A stretch of 64,000 nucleotides of DNA from Labia minor (Eukaryota; Arthropoda; Insecta; Dermaptera; Spongiphoridae). Every line of letters begins with the position of its first letter. The stretch's first letter is position 1. The position numbers were made by a program, and so were the translations under genes. The notes below the pieces were generated by a model. That model was not told the DNA's origin, made no database searches, and was given only the letters and a program-made list of their open reading frames with translations. Of the stretch, positions 25,301-39,600 are shown in pieces. The stretch covers positions 44,683,962 to 44,747,961 of the forward strand of contig OY720349.1 of the NCBI GenBank assembly GCA_963082975.1, given 5' to 3'.

Positions 25301-27631
25301 CGAAAGTTACCTTCATTTAGCATGCTCTTGCAGCCATTTTTGACAATACTCATTTCAAATAATTCTTTGTGTTTATATTCATGTTGAAGATTTTCCGGAA
25401 AAATATAAAGTGTTTCATCTTTTATAAACTTTATTGATTCGACTGCATTCACTAGTTCATCATTAACGGTCTTTTTCTTGAAATGAATCTTCACTTGTAC
25501 TGGCATGTTGACAAAAATCGATTTGTAAATTGGTTTTTAATTAAGAGACAAATCGAGGTTCACTGAAAAAATGAATTTATTTTATTTTACAACAATAACA
25601 ATATAAATAAATACATTTAGAAGATTTATAAGAATTACCTGAAAAAATGAAATCGATTTTTAATGTCCTTATATATATGATTAATTTAAACTATATTAAT
25701 TCTATTATTTTATATACACAATTTGTAAATAGTTTATAAGTGGCTGTCACAATTCTGAATCTCACTTGTGATGTGTGCTATGTTGTTGCAAGCTTCAAAC
25801 GAATTCTAGCAAACGCGGCAATTACAAATTTACATATATATATATAATTATTTATTTTTTTTAATATTATTTTAACTGAATTCTATTCTATTTTTATTTT
25901 TCGGGACGGGTCACATCAATAAGCGTTCTGACTCATTTTACTTGTATTGATATCCGAATAGCGCTCATTGATGTTAATAAATACACCAATATCTGCTGTT
26001 TATTTATTGTTTATTTATTTTAAGAACGGGCGACATGCGTCCAGTGCGGGCGACATTGTGAAATATACCCATCCCGAAAGGGTTAAATTTCTTTTAAGTA
26101 AAATAAAAAAAACCTTTATCAACGGTCATCCATTGTATTGGGTCAATATTATTTATTTATGAAAATATATATATAAAAACTATCACTTAGCTTTCAAAAT
26201 AATTAAGTTTAATAATTGACCATTATCCTTTTTTGATTTATAAAATTCGAAAAAAATAGGTTATTAAATTATTTCATTATTTAAGCTTAAACGAACGAAC
26301 AAATAAACGAATGAACAATTTCGATAAGGAAATTTGCATAATGGCGATAGGAAATTGACTGGTGATTAAGCAGGAGGCATGGGATCGGGGGCAAAGGTGG
26401 CTGATTCGCGGCTGCGACTACAGGTGCGAGAACTCCCGGGGGCAGCTGCCCCATCGGGGTGCAGCCGTCATCGTCCAACTCGCGAGGGGTGTTGTTGCGC
26501 CTTCTGACACATGGCCTCTAACGGCCCTTATGAGCATGTGGGCATGTATCATATACGCCTGTTTAGTACATTCACGTGGCTTGCCTGCTGTCTGTTCACT
26601 CATTATCAATATTTAGAACAATTTCAAAAAAACATTTGTTTAAATTTAACAGCTCAAATAGTTGAATTAACTTTATATTTTATTTTTACAAAAAGTGTTA
26701 GCAGGAAATTTATTTTTTTTTATTTTGAAAATTAAAAAAAATAATTTTTCAGGGACACATTTATCAATTAATTTTTTTTTTTTTGGAATACAAATAAATT
26801 TATTCGTCAATCATATTTAAATTATAATCTATTTCCCTTACAATGGTTTCTGTTAGTGTTGTTCCAATAAAGATCACACTACTATAATGAGAAATTATAT
26901 TATATTATATAAATTTGTTTGATTGTACTAATCTTAATCTATCATAATGTATTTTATGTTATAATTATTATTATTAACTTCTATTATATTTATAATATAC
27001 CAATTTCAAAAAATATTATTGTCAAAATGGATTCTACATACGTTTTTTTAACGATAAAGAGGCAATTTATTCCCCCCCCCCCCCAATAAACAATAACATT
27101 AAATTCTAATGAATAATTAATAGAAATAATTTCTTGTACAACAGATATTTTTTCGTTCATCCTAATTTATACTAGACAACCACAAATGGGATAAATTTCT
27201 TAATTCCTTACCTATAAAAATATATTTTTCCTTTAAAAACTTTGAAAAACATATCTGTGATAAAATTAACATTTTTAAACACTTAATAAATTCACAACTT
27301 AAGATAAAAAAATAACTATGAATATCAGGTGGCTCATAATAGTTATAATAAAGGGAACAAACAAATGTCTGCATTTGTCTCAAGACAATTTCCTTCTGCT
27401 CCTCTTGGCCCACCTGCAAGTTAAACGTCTGTTCAACATAGTTACCGATGAAAGCTTATCTGATTAGGAAAGGAAGATATCGCCTTAACAGACTGCCTAA
27501 TACACGACTTTAAATGACCCTATCAAATTGGATTGTGGGTTCTTTTTTTTTTTGAATATTATTACAAATAAAACTAAGCTAAATATTCATGTTAATTTAT
27601 AATTATACAATAAATAAAAAAAAATGTGAAA

Positions 27632-27668
<37 letters not shown>

Positions 27669-30600
27669 ATATATAATATATATATATTAATCTATTATTA
27701 AACCCCATAAACAAATATTTTTACTCAGATTAAATATTTGTTTTAGTTTATTTCTGGATGGTTTTGGTGTTAGAAGGGGGTTGTGTGTCTCAAAATCTTA
27801 TTATCTAGTTAAGGACAACGCACGAGGGTGAGGGTGACAAGAACTATTTTCAAAAACAAATAACCAAAAGCCTAGAAATTCCCTCTCTTGAACATTATTT
27901 ATTATTTTTTTTATTTTACCATGTTTCATAGATGTAATTAATTTAGATTTAAGTTAAAAAAAAAAAAATTAATAAAAATTCAATTTTTTTTCTTATGCAA
28001 TTAAACTTGAATGATAACTATTTTAAAATTATTTATGAAATAAATATTTTTTTAAAAAATAAATGTGACGCAAAGAAAAATAAATTACTGAATTGTATGG
28101 TAATTAAATAAATACGGGTAATTGAGTTAAAAACTTATGTATCTTCAATCACTTTGTCTAAGTGTAAATTAAATAACAAAAAAATCAATACTTTTAGAAA
28201 GAAATATATCTAAATAAATTATTTATTTTTATTTTTCTAAAAAACACATAACAATAAAAACAAAAATTATTTTAATTTTTCTTTCAATCTGGAATTCGAT
28301 TAAGAATAAAGTAAATTTTTTAGTAAGACGAAAATGGGAGGGGAATTTTCATTAACATAATTTTAAATCTGTGAGAGTGATATAATATAAAAAATAAAAA
28401 TGTTTCAATATATAGATTTCAATTTGTGGTTAATTTTTAGAATAATAGAATAATTTGATCTAAATTTAATAAAAAAATCTAATAATTTTAATTGAAATAT
28501 AGGATATTCCGAATCGATTTGTGCTGCCACCTCGCGGAATTTTCTCATTTAATTTTTTATTAAGATTTACCCTTTTATATAAGATTTTGATTTTTCTTAA
28601 CATTTTTAGGTGGTATATTTTTCTCTAATATATTAAATATTTAGATTATTAATAATAATATATAATTTGTTTTCAATTTTGACTGAAAAATTCTAATTAA
28701 TAAATTTTTTTTTTTAAATATACGAGTACAAGTTGTTGTATGTAGTACGATGAATTTAGATATATATATATATATATATAGATAATGCATTATAGAAAAT
28801 TGGAAAAAGTTAAAATAACTTGAAATTATAAATAAATAGGAAATCAATTAAAGAGACAAGACATCGGTTTTTTAATATAACGGCACTCTATGGATAAATA
28901 AACACCCTATCGCAATCATGACCTATCGGGGGGCACATATGTGCATATGTGCGGGTGTGCAGATGTTTATATCAACCGTATGTGTGCGTGTTACGTGTGG
29001 CCCGGTGTCGCAAGCATCTGCACTTGGATGAGGGGACAGAAGAGCCTTCTGGCCCGAAGACGTCCAAAACGGAAGCATTGCGAGGAAGGAAGTGGCAGAC
29101 GATGCCAGTCTGCAAGCGCGATATTTCTATGTATTATTTCTGTGATGATGAGGGGCACATGGTCACCGGGTGTCAAAGGCGCAGCCGGCAAAGTTAACCG
29201 AAATCTACATGCAAAGCAATTGCTAATCCGTTTAAGTGAACCTATCAAATCGATAAGAAATGGAATGGACAACTCAAAAAGAATTCAAAAGGGAAGAAAC
29301 CTTTTTTAACTCTCTTTTAGATTTTAGATTGAGAGAATTTAAAACATAAAATTAGTTTTGTATTTTAAATCAATCTATTACTAAGGCAGACAGCCTTTGG
29401 AAATTATTAATATTATTATTATTATTACACATTTTTATTTCTTTAAATTTCCTTTAAGAAAAATGGGAGAGAAGAAACCAAGATCAATAATTATTAATAA
29501 GAAAAAAATTCTGTTTTTATAAATCAAACTATTATATAAATTCTTGCCTCCAAATAAATTTATTTATTATTTTTTATTTTTTTACTTATTTGAGTAATCT
29601 TATTTAAAAAAAATATTTATTTAAAAAAAAATTCATCTAAATCTAATATTTTAAAAATTTATTTAACAAAATGTAAACATTTTAAAATTAATTAGAAAAT
29701 AAAATAATTTCAAAAATAATATATATTAGAAAATAATTAAATTTAATAATAATGGTATATAGTATCAATGAAAATGAAATAAATATAGATGAAATTTTAT
29801 AATTTTTCATGAGCTAATATTTACTATATATCCATAAAATTCTGATTTAACAACATTTTTAAATTGTTATGTATAGTTGAGAATTTGGTTGCATATGTTA
29901 TTGGGTACAGTAACATAGGATTTTCAACAAAGACATTATTTAAAGCGACAACTGATCAATACCTACAACTTTTAATAAGTTTATGTAGAAAATAATTTAA
30001 TTATCAAAAATTCAAAAAGAAACAAACTTTTAAGAGATAAGCGACCATATAAGTCAACAGAGAAGAAGAATTACAAATTAGCAAATCATAATTTTTGAAA
30101 GTTAATTAATTTTTAGTATTTTAGTGGAAATGTGGGTGTAAATTTTTTTTTATTAAAAACACAGAAAGCCACATTTTTTTACCAACTGACGTGATATCAT
30201 ATGTTGTGTTACATCAGTTGGTCCGACATATTGATCCTAAAGGGTCTATAATTGAGGTATCAAATGTTACACGTCAATTATTAATAACCATTTTCATATA
30301 TTTGGATAGAGAAAGAATTATACCGATGTATATTATAAACACTTATCGTTTAGACTCGTATTTCAATTTTTGAGTATAGTATTTAAAGTATTCCACGTTC
30401 GTTAACCGACACATATTTATTTCCCACCACTCTTGGGGATTTGAAAGGAAATTCTGAGAAATATCTTTCAATTCAAATGAGGATATTTTCCAGGCTTTTG
30501 AACTTTGATGGGAACCCACGGATTTCAAAACATAAGTGGATTGAAATATATTAGAAAGAAAATGTGGATTTAATATTATATTCCATTGACTCCAAAGGAT

Positions 30601-33600
30601 TATTTTATTTATAAATTTTCATGATTGATTTCTGATAAAAGATTTAATAAAAAAAAGACAAATCCTGAGAAAACAATTTCTTATAAGTCTAGATAATCGT
30701 CACGTTTAAGTCATTTCGATAGATAATAAATATTTATGAATATAAACTATTGGAAATCGTATATATGAATATATTTTTCAAAATAACTCTTGATTTCTAA
30801 TATGATAATGTTAATTATTTCTAAATCTCATTTAAAAATATTAAATTTTTATTTAACTAATTTTATTAAATTGATATTTTTTTTAATCATTTGATTTTTA
30901 AGAATTCTATTTAGAGAATTTTTATTTTATATTTATAGATTTAAAAAAAATATGAATAGAGTTATAGATAATATTTTTGTTTTTTCGGAAAATGAAAAAT
31001 TAGTCTTATATTCTCGAGAAATCTTGAAATAACTTTAATTATAACAAGAACGTAAGGAATATATATTAATGAAGGAAATTCTAAAAATTAGATAATATAT
31101 ATCTCCTTTCCTACTAAGTTTTTTATAGTAAAATAAAAAAATTATAATTTTAGTTTTTTAAATGATTTTATTCTTAGTCATGTTGAATTATTTTAAAATA
31201 ATTTTTTTTTAACAAATATGTAATAACATATATATACTAAAAACAAAAATAGAAAATGAGAATTACACATCTTTTTCACGAAAAGAAATATTAGTTATAT
31301 ACTTATGGTCTGTTGATATAAGTAATTAATTGTTTTTTAAAAGCACAGGAAATTTATTAAAATAATTAAACTATTAAAAAAATATGTATTCAATGAGAGA
31401 GAAAGATAAAATTAAATAATTATTTTTTTATATTTTCAAAAAATTTCGATGAAAAAATTAAAAATTCTTTTTTTAAATGTAACTAATAAAATTTTTTTTT
31501 ATTCATTTTTATTCATTTCAAAATAATTTTTATAATATATAATAATAATAATGCATTTTCCCTATAAATTAGAAAACATTAATATTATGTTGACGAATTA
31601 TTTTATTTTAATAAATTCAAATTTTGTAAGGATTGTAAATATTTGACTTTTAAACTGAAAAATTAAAAAAAAGTTAAATTTAAGGATAATGGAATAAAAT
31701 GTAAAATTCTCTTATATACTTCATTAAATATATAGTTTTATTAAATAGTTTAACCATTTCCAATATATTTTTTTTTATGTTTGTCAAATAACCGGGCCTA
31801 ACATTATACATATTTTGTATGAAACCCACGGTTTAATAGGTCATTCATATTGTTAAAATATAATAAATAAAATTCAAAATCTACACATATTCAATCATTA
31901 ATGACTGATAAAATAAATTTAAAAATTTCAGAAAAACTATGAACTTTTAACTTTGAAGGTTAACTATTAAATTTAATTATTAATTATCTAATTTCAGGTT
32001 CCGTTATTTAAATATATTTAAAATATAATATAACAAATTCATATTTTACAAATAATTTATCTGTGCGGATAGATAGTAATAAAAATTTCTATTATTTTCC
32101 AACTTCAATTTTATTTGTTAGAAATTGGAGATTTTTAACATAACATGGCAATTCTTGATATACCGATTAGCCTCTGGCAATATACACCTATAGACCTATC
32201 TATCATAATGTGATAATGACTCACTGGGATTTCCATTTCAAATCCCAATGAGGAAATTTCGAAAAATTACCAGTTTTAATTTCTTCAAAAGGATATATGA
32301 AATAATTTACTTTTATAATTACCATATTTAATTCTAATATTAGTTATAAAAAAGTTCCTTAGTGGTCTATTTGTTATAAATTAAATGAAATTTAATTTTA
32401 TAGAGCCCATATTTTCATTTTCCCTTATTTTTAAAATAACATGTTTCTGATGTGACCAAATTGTCAAAATTATGACATATATCTATCCAAGATTTATCAT
32501 TTTTCTTATATGGTTAGAGAAACTTATATTCGACTTGAAACTAAGAAATAATATTTGGAAATAGGAACAAAAATTATTTCTTAAAAATAATTAATTGTAA
32601 TTGAGTAAATATTTATAATAAATTTATAATGAATCGTAAAATAATATATTAATATATCCTAAACGTTTTGTAAAAAGAGGTTATAATTGTTTGAGAATGT
32701 AGACTATTTTAGTTGAAAGCAAATTTATCTCTCTTTGAATTCGCTGAAAATCTTTCGATAAACTCTTTGATGTGTCTGATAGTAATAAATATTTAGGTCA
32801 AAACACCAAAAAAAAAAAAAAGTGGATGATGCCTGGTGCTTAAATCTCCTTTCAAATAATTGATATATTAACAAGGGACCTGATTTAGATCTAGCGGTTG
32901 GCACTTTGTTTTCCTTCTGTTATAATAGCAATTTGTCAACAGAGATCACAAGACATGATGCCGAAGAGGAGGAAGGGGAGAGATAGAAAGGTGTATCTGT
33001 GTGAGAATGTGCGTGCATCGTGTTTATCATCAAAAAGGAAGCCGAGAAGTCAAGAGGGTGCTAAACCCGGCAGGGTACAGCTCAGAGTAAAAGGGGTGAC
33101 TATACAACGGGTGCTATTCTAATCGGTACCCTTCAGCTTAACCCGAAAATCCATTGAGTTTCCTATAAACAGTTGAAGCAACCCTGCAGCACAGGTTCCG
33201 CACAACGGAAGTTGAATTATGGACCAAACCAAGTTCCGGTTTGTATCATGTGTGCTCTTGGGGATCCATGGTTCGATCTAAATATGGAAATCTTTATGTT
33301 ATTTGGAATACAGTTGAAAATTGACAGACTCAAGATGTGTTTCCTTTATAGCCTGATTTCCTTCATTTATATATAAATTAACCAAAATAAATTAAAAATT
33401 CATTTTAATTATATATATATAAACTGCTGTGCAAAATTATCACATCACTATTAATTTTACTAATAAACCCAATAAACTTGTCTTGTATTTCATATTAAAT
33501 TAATAAAACTTAATATAAAAAATAATAAATACTCAAATTTATAACAGTATCTTTATCTTTTAATAAATAAAAATAAAAAAAAAGGAAAACTTTAAATTGC

Positions 33601-36600
33601 TTACATTTGATGAAAAAGAAGGAAATTAAATAAAAAATGAAATTTAATTAATTCTATTAAATGTTTTGATCAAAAAACAGTTTAGTAATAACTTGTAACT
33701 CTCCTCCTCTTGCTCTTTTTACTTCTTTGAAAACAAAACTCGCCTCCAATCAATGCAATGTCCAATTTGTATGTTGTTGAGCAAATCTAACTCTCGAAAT
33801 TCGATGAGCCCTGGATAAAAGAGGGCCTGTTGTTGGTCATCCCACTAATTTGTACTTCTTGGGGGGCCTTGACCTGGTCTTCTTGAATGATTTTTCAGTC
33901 TCTCTAAACCCTTAAAGAACTCTGGATTCAGTTGTTTGAATAATTTCTAGGCGTCTTTCAATTTCCCTTTGGCTCCTCCCTTCTTCAGATAGTGTTATGA
34001 TCCTAACAGAGGCATGTTCCAATAAATGGTAATTTCGATTAATTTTTATTTAATAGAAATCAATAGGTGATTATTTTATGAAAATTAAAGTAATTGATAA
34101 TGAAAAAAAATTTTTGAAGAAAAAGTATTGTTTTTAAAATTATGCTTAAAATAAACTTTAGAGAACTGATTAGTTTAAAGCAGGGGTGTCCAACCTTTTA
34201 ATTTAATGGGCCACATCGCAAACTTAAATATTTAACTGGGCCGCAAAATTACCAGAATATGTTAAGCCTAGCTAGTGAATGTCTCAAAACTTATGGAGAT
34301 TTTTGGGGATAGAGGTGGTTTTTTTGTTTTTGAATGTTGCAGCCTTTTTTTTATAGCCTCGAAGTTATATAGGTCGCTTGCCGGACTGTGAATTCTTTAA
34401 AATTTAACTCCAAAATGAGTCGATAGTGGGCCGCATCAAAACTTTGAGTGGGCCGCATTGCGGCCCGCGGGCCGCGTGTTGGACATCCCTGGTTTAAAGG
34501 ATTTTATTTCAATAAAAGATAACATTTAATTTATTTTTATTATTTGAGTATTTTATTATTATTTTGTAATATTTTGTAATAAAAAGTTTATTTATTTCAC
34601 ATTTTAATAATATTATTAGTGATGCTATAATTTTTCACAGCAGATATACATATATACCATTGAGTTTCCTATAAACAGTTGAAGCAACCCTGCAGCATAA
34701 TATATATTATATATATAAATGTCCTTAAAAAAATTGACAAAATTTTCTTAAAAATATTTGATAATATTAAGAGGCATTTTACATTGAAATGGAATTTTTT
34801 AAAGACATACATAATGTAGATATATATAAGTATATTTAGCTATATATATATATAGGTAACAAAAATCAGAATAAAATTATAGTGTCATTTAAAATTCATA
34901 AGACAATACAAATTATGAGAAGTAATTCAAAAATGTTATTGAATAATATGTATTTTAATCCAGTTATTAGTATATATATAAGAAAAAAATATAGTTATTT
35001 AATTATAGTAACATGTCAAACTGATTCATTATATTCAGCAGTATTAAAAAAAAATTATATTTTTTTATAATATGAAATGGACCATGGTTTAATTTATTTA
35101 CTTGTGATGATGTCTTTTTCATGCTTGTCAAATTCTTAAAAATATTTGATAATACTAACAGGCATTTTTCATTGAAATGGAATTTTTTTAAGGAAACTAC
35201 ACAATTCATTCATTCAAACTTTCGATTTCATTCATTCATGGGTTTCCCCAATGGTGAGTAGGTATCACAGGCTCTCTATCGCTCGATGAATCTTTCAAGG
35301 TATTATTATTCGTGATCCTTTGATGAGCGCCAACTGCATGCAATAAACTCGAGAAACTTGATAAAAAAAAAAAAACAAGTTGGATTCTGTACCAATTTTC
35401 CGTGTTACCCAAAAATACGGTTGGTCGAATTCGAATGACGCTTGCGATGAACAGGGAAAGGGCTTTTGCTGGACAGCTGCTGGGGAAACAGCTGGGTCAG
35501 AATTACACACACCGGCACAGGTGACAATAATATCCCGGGCACCCGGGTTGCTTCCTTCTCATTCTGCAGGGCTTGCACAATGACTCAAGGATGCGTTGTC
35601 AAAAGCTAATCCCATCCAGGCATATAAAGACATCACCCGTTCTATAGCGAAAGCAAATGCATCAATAATAATAATAGTAAAAAAAAAACAAATAACTATA
35701 ACGCGAAAAATAGAAATACGTGAGATTTTGGAGATTCCTTGGACTTTGGATAACCTTAAGTCAAAGATAAAATTTAAAATTACTGATTTGTTCACTCTGC
35801 TAGGAAAATGACAAAAGAAACTAAATAAAAGGTTTAACGAATAAATAGTTTTTACATTACGTGCACCCTAGTCTAATTTTAAACTTTATTTAAACTTATT
35901 ATATAAAAATATTTGTTTTAAATATGAGAAAATATTGATATTTGAGACAAATTTTATACTTTAATTTTTGTAGAAAAAGATTTCTCTCTATTATAGAATT
36001 ATACTTTAAATATGAAATAAAATTATATTTGAAAAAGTTTTCTAATAGATTATGTGCTTTACAATTTTATTTATCTATCTATTTAAAAAAAGATTTCTTT
36101 CAATTTTATTATTCACCTGTTTCTTACTTTCCATCAATTTCTAGCAATATCTTTAATTTAGATTTAAAATCCATGCTATTTAGATCATTTACGTTTATTA
36201 TTTGCATCAGTGGCATACTTGATGATTTATTGGTTCGGTGATCCTTTCTTTAGTCATGGTTTGAGGTTCATTTGGCCCAAAATAAGTAAGAAAAAGTTTA
36301 GAAGTGAAAAAGTTCTCTTTATTAATTTAATTTAATTTTTTTTTACTCTCATTTTTACCGACCGACGATAGTAAGGGAGGTATTGTTTTCACACCAAATT
36401 TCACATTTTTACATATCTCCACGAATCATGCATTTTCTTAACAGAAAAAAGTATTTTTAGCATGATGTCTGTCCGTCTCTCCGTCCGTATAGATGTGTAC
36501 AGCCTGAACGGCTCAACGGATTTTGATGAAATTTGGTATATTTACTTAATGCATCAGTGGGATGAATTGATCAACTTTTGGTGTAAATCCGGAAACCGAA

Positions 36601-39600
36601 AGTGGTAGTATTAGCGATCGACGATTGGAAGAGAAGGGTTATTTTCACACCAAATTTCATATGAGGAGATTTTTTACATATCACCACGAATCGTGCACTT
36701 TGTATTGGTTTTATCCTCGAGAAAAATCATCTTTATTAGTTTTTTCTTAATTTAAAATTATATGACGTCATCCAGCCATTCATGACGTCATAGCCTGGTC
36801 TTACATATATATTATAAATAAAATAAAATTAAAAATATTTATGTTATATCCATATCTGATTTTTATTACATTAATAGATATATTAAAATTATTTGAAATG
36901 GTTTCTGTAGCTGGAAATTAATTTACTTCAAACCGTGGGTCGGTTCTGACCTGGCCACAGGTCAACTTATTTTTCTTAATTTTTATAATAGAAATCATTC
37001 TATTATAATAATTAAGCATCTATGTATAAATCAAAAATATACAATTCTCCTTTCCCAGTTTTAAAAATATTTGACTAATCAATCAAATAAAATTAAACGC
37101 AAGTTGAATTTTTCTAAGTTAGGATCATTTATTGCTGTCAATTAAACTGATTTTTAAAAAGAGGTTATTTTATATTTTAACTAAAATTATAACAAAAACC
37201 GTTTCCGCTATTGAAAGTATGAATAATCCTATTGAATTCATTGAAAATCCATTAAATATATCAATCATTGTAAACTAGTAGTTGAACAAACAAACAAATG
37301 TTCCCAAAGGCTATTGGCTTCAATTTAATAAATGTTTCAAAAGGAAGGGTTAAAAACGTTGAGAAATGGACCTCCCTTTATAAGGCCATTTAGGGCATAT
37401 GCAGCGGCTTGTTAAAGAAACCAGTTTCCTTCTAGAAGAAAGAGAGACAGTTTCACGAAATCGTCTTGGGCGTGAAGAGGCTCCAGAATGACCATTCTTA
37501 AATGCAAAAGGCCCTTCACTTTTCTTTCAATTCACAACAAATTAATAGAACCTTTAAGAAACAGGAAAACACCTTTGTAGCATTTAAGTGTCCCAAGTTC
37601 ATACCTGAAGAGTGACCATTAAGGCTCATTGACCACTACTTGACAATACAGCTTCCTGCCGGCTGCGCCCCAGCCCCTAAATCTAAAGTCGATGTTTTGC
37701 CTGTTTTATTTTTTTGGTCACCTCTGTTTGATAAATATTGTGGGTTAAATCATTCTCTCCGCTTACACTTTTACAAAAGAAAGAAAATTGTCCTTTTTAA
37801 ATTATATACCCTAAGTAAATAGTTTATTTAATTTTAAGTGGTTCCGGTGAAATGATTATTTTTGCGATTCACTGTGTTCAGTTGGAGCATTAAACCAATT
37901 AGATCCAATTTCTAAGCATTCAAGTCTCTTGTCTAACGAAAAGGGAACGATAAATAAAAGTGCACCCTAACTATTAAATTCAATTACGATTTAAAATATA
38001 ACACCCATCCATTTGTAAGTACCGGAAAATGAAGAAAATCAATCCATCAATAAATACTCGGATAATTTAACGAATAAAATGAAAAATAAGCTGGAGTGTC
38101 TTCATTTGTATTGGATTAAATAACATATTATATTTAAATTAAATTATAAATTAATAAATAATATTTATTAAACCAGCGCGTTTGGCTCTTTGTTGATGGC
38201 ACCACGTCACGTGCTAGCGCGTGATGTGCAGTGTTAAAAAATTAATTCTGGTACTATCAGCGATTCAATCAAGCTGAAATTCTATATGTAAGTAGGTAAA
38301 TCACTCCGTGATTTATGAGTAAGGAGTTTAGAAATTAAATTCAAGTTCCTAAAAAAAAAGTAGGTTTTTATTATGAATATTTACAATGATTAAGGTGGAT
38401 TTATTATTTACACTTTTTACAAAAATAATTACCAAAAAAAAGTAGGTAATCGAATTTTAAAGTCTATTATTATACACTCCTTCTTCTTATAATAAGCTTT
38501 TATCAAATTTAAATGATCGTCTTCAAATCTATTCACTTGTGTTCTAGACTTAACTCCCGCAAGCATCTTGGTAGTTCAGATGTCTTGTGGAGACTTGTCA
38601 ATCTAGCGGCCATTTCAAATTTACATATATATAACAGTTTTATACAATTTTTAATCATGTAAAAATTATCAAACATATATCTCTATTTTTATGGACCTTT
38701 AGACGAAAAAAAAATCAAAACTTGGTAGGTAATGACCTTCCGGTTGAACTACATTTCTCAAAAGTTGATAGAAAACTACGTATTTTGAATAATGCCCATA
38801 TACCAAATTTCATTATTCTAAATCAACCGTTTTTGCGTTGTCTTGTCTACATACACACATACACACAGACATTTTTCGCATCCTTAGTGAAAATGACTCA
38901 TGAACCTTCAAAACGTATAAAAACGTCAAAATCTCGAAATCGAAAATTTTCATGATCGCAATACTATCTCTGGCGAGATAGTAAAAAGAGAAAATTTTCA
39001 ATTGTTCCTAGATTATAACAATAGTTAGGATTATATTTTTCAATGGCAATATCTATTTTTGAAAGACCTGAGTTCAAATATATAATTGCTGAATTGAGGC
39101 AAAAATGTAGAAATATTTATAAAATATTCAATACATAATTTGATACATTTATCTCACCAGTTCTAATATCAAAAGAAAAGTCTTCATTAATTTCTTCATA
39201 ATTTACTTTATATAAACTAACACTGATTTATTAATAACTAATGAATTTTAAAATATTTATTCATAAGTGAAAAAAAAAATATTGAATTTTACATATTAAT
39301 ATAGATAAAAGAATTGTTTTTTTAACTATCTAAAATATAAAACTTATATTGAATGCAAAATTTTTAATGAATAAAAGAATTCCTATTTATTAATTTTTCT
39401 TCTTCATCTTATGTGATAAAGGTTTTATTTTCAAACACAAATAGAAAGGGTCATGCTTCCATTTAAAATAAAACTTTTTACAAAATCAAAAAAAAAAAAA
39501 AATATTAAAATTTCATTTTTCTTATCAATTTTTTTTCCATATAATTGAAAAATAATGATCAAAATAAAAGTAAAATTTGGAAAAAATATAAATTTTTTTT

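Larger units (their letters stand above)
20992..25834 (-). mobile_element. Ty3/gypsy LTR retrotransposon, looks whole and young
   Basis: The element is 4843 bp, in reverse orientation inside CC2D2A intron 5. The two 311-bp LTRs begin TGTAAATT and end AATTTACA on the element strand and are identical by eye, which suggests a very recent insertion. Between them are a gag frame and a pol frame. A polypurine tract (AAGGAGGGGAGG) abuts the 3' LTR at 21303-21314, and gag starts about 17 nt after the 5' LTR. It landed in an AT repeat, so the target duplication cannot be resolved. The two frames are in different registers; the family often uses frameshifting or a separate start for pol. No clear break is seen. 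Confidence 0.93.

Noticed and set aside
26287-26616. Overlapping frames on both strands in a G+C island
   Set aside because: Expected in G+C-rich DNA by chance; no domain seen.
27072-27084. Run of 13 C
   Set aside because: Homopolymer; no wider structure around it.
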